Part shown: positions 63,350 to 64,000 of the stretch, one piece after another
How the letters are laid out: the number at the start of each line of letters is the position of its first letter
Position numbering within the stretch: position 1 is the first letter of the stretch
Assembly (NCBI RefSeq): GCF_002895925.1
Contig: NZ_NWUO01000002.1
Location: forward strand, 372,001 to 436,000
DNA length: 64,000 nt
Reading direction: 5' to 3'
Origin: Mixta theicola
Lineage (GTDB): Bacteria > Pseudomonadota > Gammaproteobacteria > Enterobacterales > Enterobacteriaceae
Notes under the pieces: model-generated
The model's database searches: none
What the model was told of the DNA's origin: nothing
Seen by the model: the letters and a program-made list of their open reading frames with translations, nothing else
Translations under genes and position numbers: made by a program

Positions 63350-64000
63350 GCTGGAGCAGCTTACCTCGATTTTCTTGCCTTCATCCGGCGGACGCCGGGT
63401 TAAATCGGCATATTCCGGCGCATCGCTGAACGGATTACACAACGCCTGATGCAGATGTTTCAGCATGGTGATGTCATCCCGCTGTGCGCCTTCAATCGCC
63501 TGCTGAGCCAGATAGTTGCGTAAAACAACCGCCGGATTGGCTGCTTTCATTCGCTGTTGGCGTTCGGCGTCGCTGCGCTCATCTTTTAATAAACGCTGCT
63601 GATAACGCTGATACCACTGGTCAAACGCCGCCCGATCGATAAATTCGTCGCGCAGCGGCGAACGGCTCTCCTGCTGCTGCGTCTCGCTTAGCATACGGAA
63701 GGTGCGCGTATAGTCGCTTCCCTCCTGACTCATCAACGCCAGCAGTCCGGTGAGCAGCTCGTTGTCCTCCGCCTGCGGCGTTAAAAAGCCCAGCTTCGCG
63801 CGCATTTTTTCGCCCCACGCCGCTATCAGCGCCGGCTCGTACCGGCTCAGCGCCTGCTTAAGCTGCTCGGTGGTCATCAGGTCCGACAGCGCATGCGCCA
63901 GCCGGTTAAGATTCCATAAACCGATCGTTGGCTGATTATCAAAGGCGTAACGTCCCTGATAATCCGAATGATTACAAATAAAGCCTGGCTGATAATCATC
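63347..64000 (-). CDS. selO: Protein adenylyltransferase SelO (partial)
   Basis: Pseudokinase-fold enzyme that transfers AMP to Ser/Thr/Tyr of target proteins (ydiU). The window holds the C-terminal 217 residues of about 480; the rest lies beyond the right edge. The frame is open from 64000, reading [20 protein letters not shown] and [19 protein letters not shown], which is characteristic of SelO. It ends CSS, the position where animal homologues have selenocysteine and bacteria a cysteine. The in-frame ATG at 63877 is internal. Confidence 0.95.
   Translation of the reverse strand, partial: DDYQPGFICNHSDYQGRYAFDNQPTIGLWNLNRLAHALSDLMTTEQLKQALSRYEPALIAAWGEKMRAKLGFLTPQAEDNELLTGLLALMSQEGSDYTRTFRMLSETQQQESRSPLRDEFIDRAAFDQWYQRYQQRLLKDERSDAERQQRMKAANPAVVLRNYLAQQAIEGAQRDDITMLKHLHQALCNPFSDAPEYADLTRRPPDEGKKIEVSCSS

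Overview
The window is an ordinary stretch of enterobacterial chromosome. From about 11.9 kb to the right edge, gene order and protein lengths follow the Escherichia coli block cnu-ydgK-rsx-nth-dtpA ... pykF-lpp-suf-ppsA-aroH-selO almost gene for gene. Differences from the E. coli layout as I remember it (no araD beside araBA, no ydhIJK, nemA or lhr, one tRNA-Val instead of two, an added phosphoethanolamine transferase) suggest a non-Escherichia member of Enterobacterales, perhaps Erwiniaceae (Pantoea, Erwinia or Mixta-like). That placement is an inference from memory of gene order, not a computed result.

Layout. 1-6.1 kb: L-arabinose uptake (araG partial, araF; minus strand) divergent from araB-araA, with AraC-type half-sites between them. 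6.6-11.2 kb: a ytfQ-ytfR-ytfT-yjfF type galactofuranose ABC importer on the minus strand. 11.9-19.1 kb: cnu, ydgK, the rsxABCDGE electron-transport operon and nth, with an unusual repeat and polyglutamine tail in RsxC. 19.9-30.3 kb: dtpA, gstA, pdxY, tyrS, pdxH, mliC, anmK, slyB, slyA, sodC, ydhF and ydhL. 30.5-33.3 kb: an eptA-like lipid A phosphoethanolamine transferase behind a PmrA-type box, then nemR and gloA. 33.4-43.3 kb: rnt, grxD, mepH, the tiny ynhF, purR, punR, punC, cfa, ribE, mdtK and a tRNA-Val. 43.9-53.4 kb: pykF, lpp, ldtE, sufABCDSE and menI. 53.4-64 kb: ydiJ, ydiK, the small RNA rprA, ppsA, ppsR, aroH and the 3' part of selO.

How the genes work together. Sugar import, pyruvate kinase and PEP synthase form a carbon-flux group; Cra-like sites lie just downstream of the pykF promoter and upstream of ppsA. 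rsx, nth, sodC, nemR, gloA, grxD and suf are redox, electrophile and iron-sulfur functions. lpp, ldtE, mepH, anmK, slyB, mliC, eptA and rprA are envelope functions, several with recognisable PmrA, SlyA or RcsB control sites. pdxH and pdxY handle vitamin B6; punR, punC and purR handle purines.

I found no phage, CRISPR array, insertion sequence, toxin-antitoxin pair or clearly new multigene system. The points most worth checking are the RsxC tail, the PmrA-controlled solitary eptA, the NemR operator pair left after nemA loss, an orphan Fur box beside suf, the RcsB-controlled rprA, and the aroH surroundings: a promoter dyad without a TrpR operator, a long hairpin after the gene, and a tandem octamer at the selO stop.
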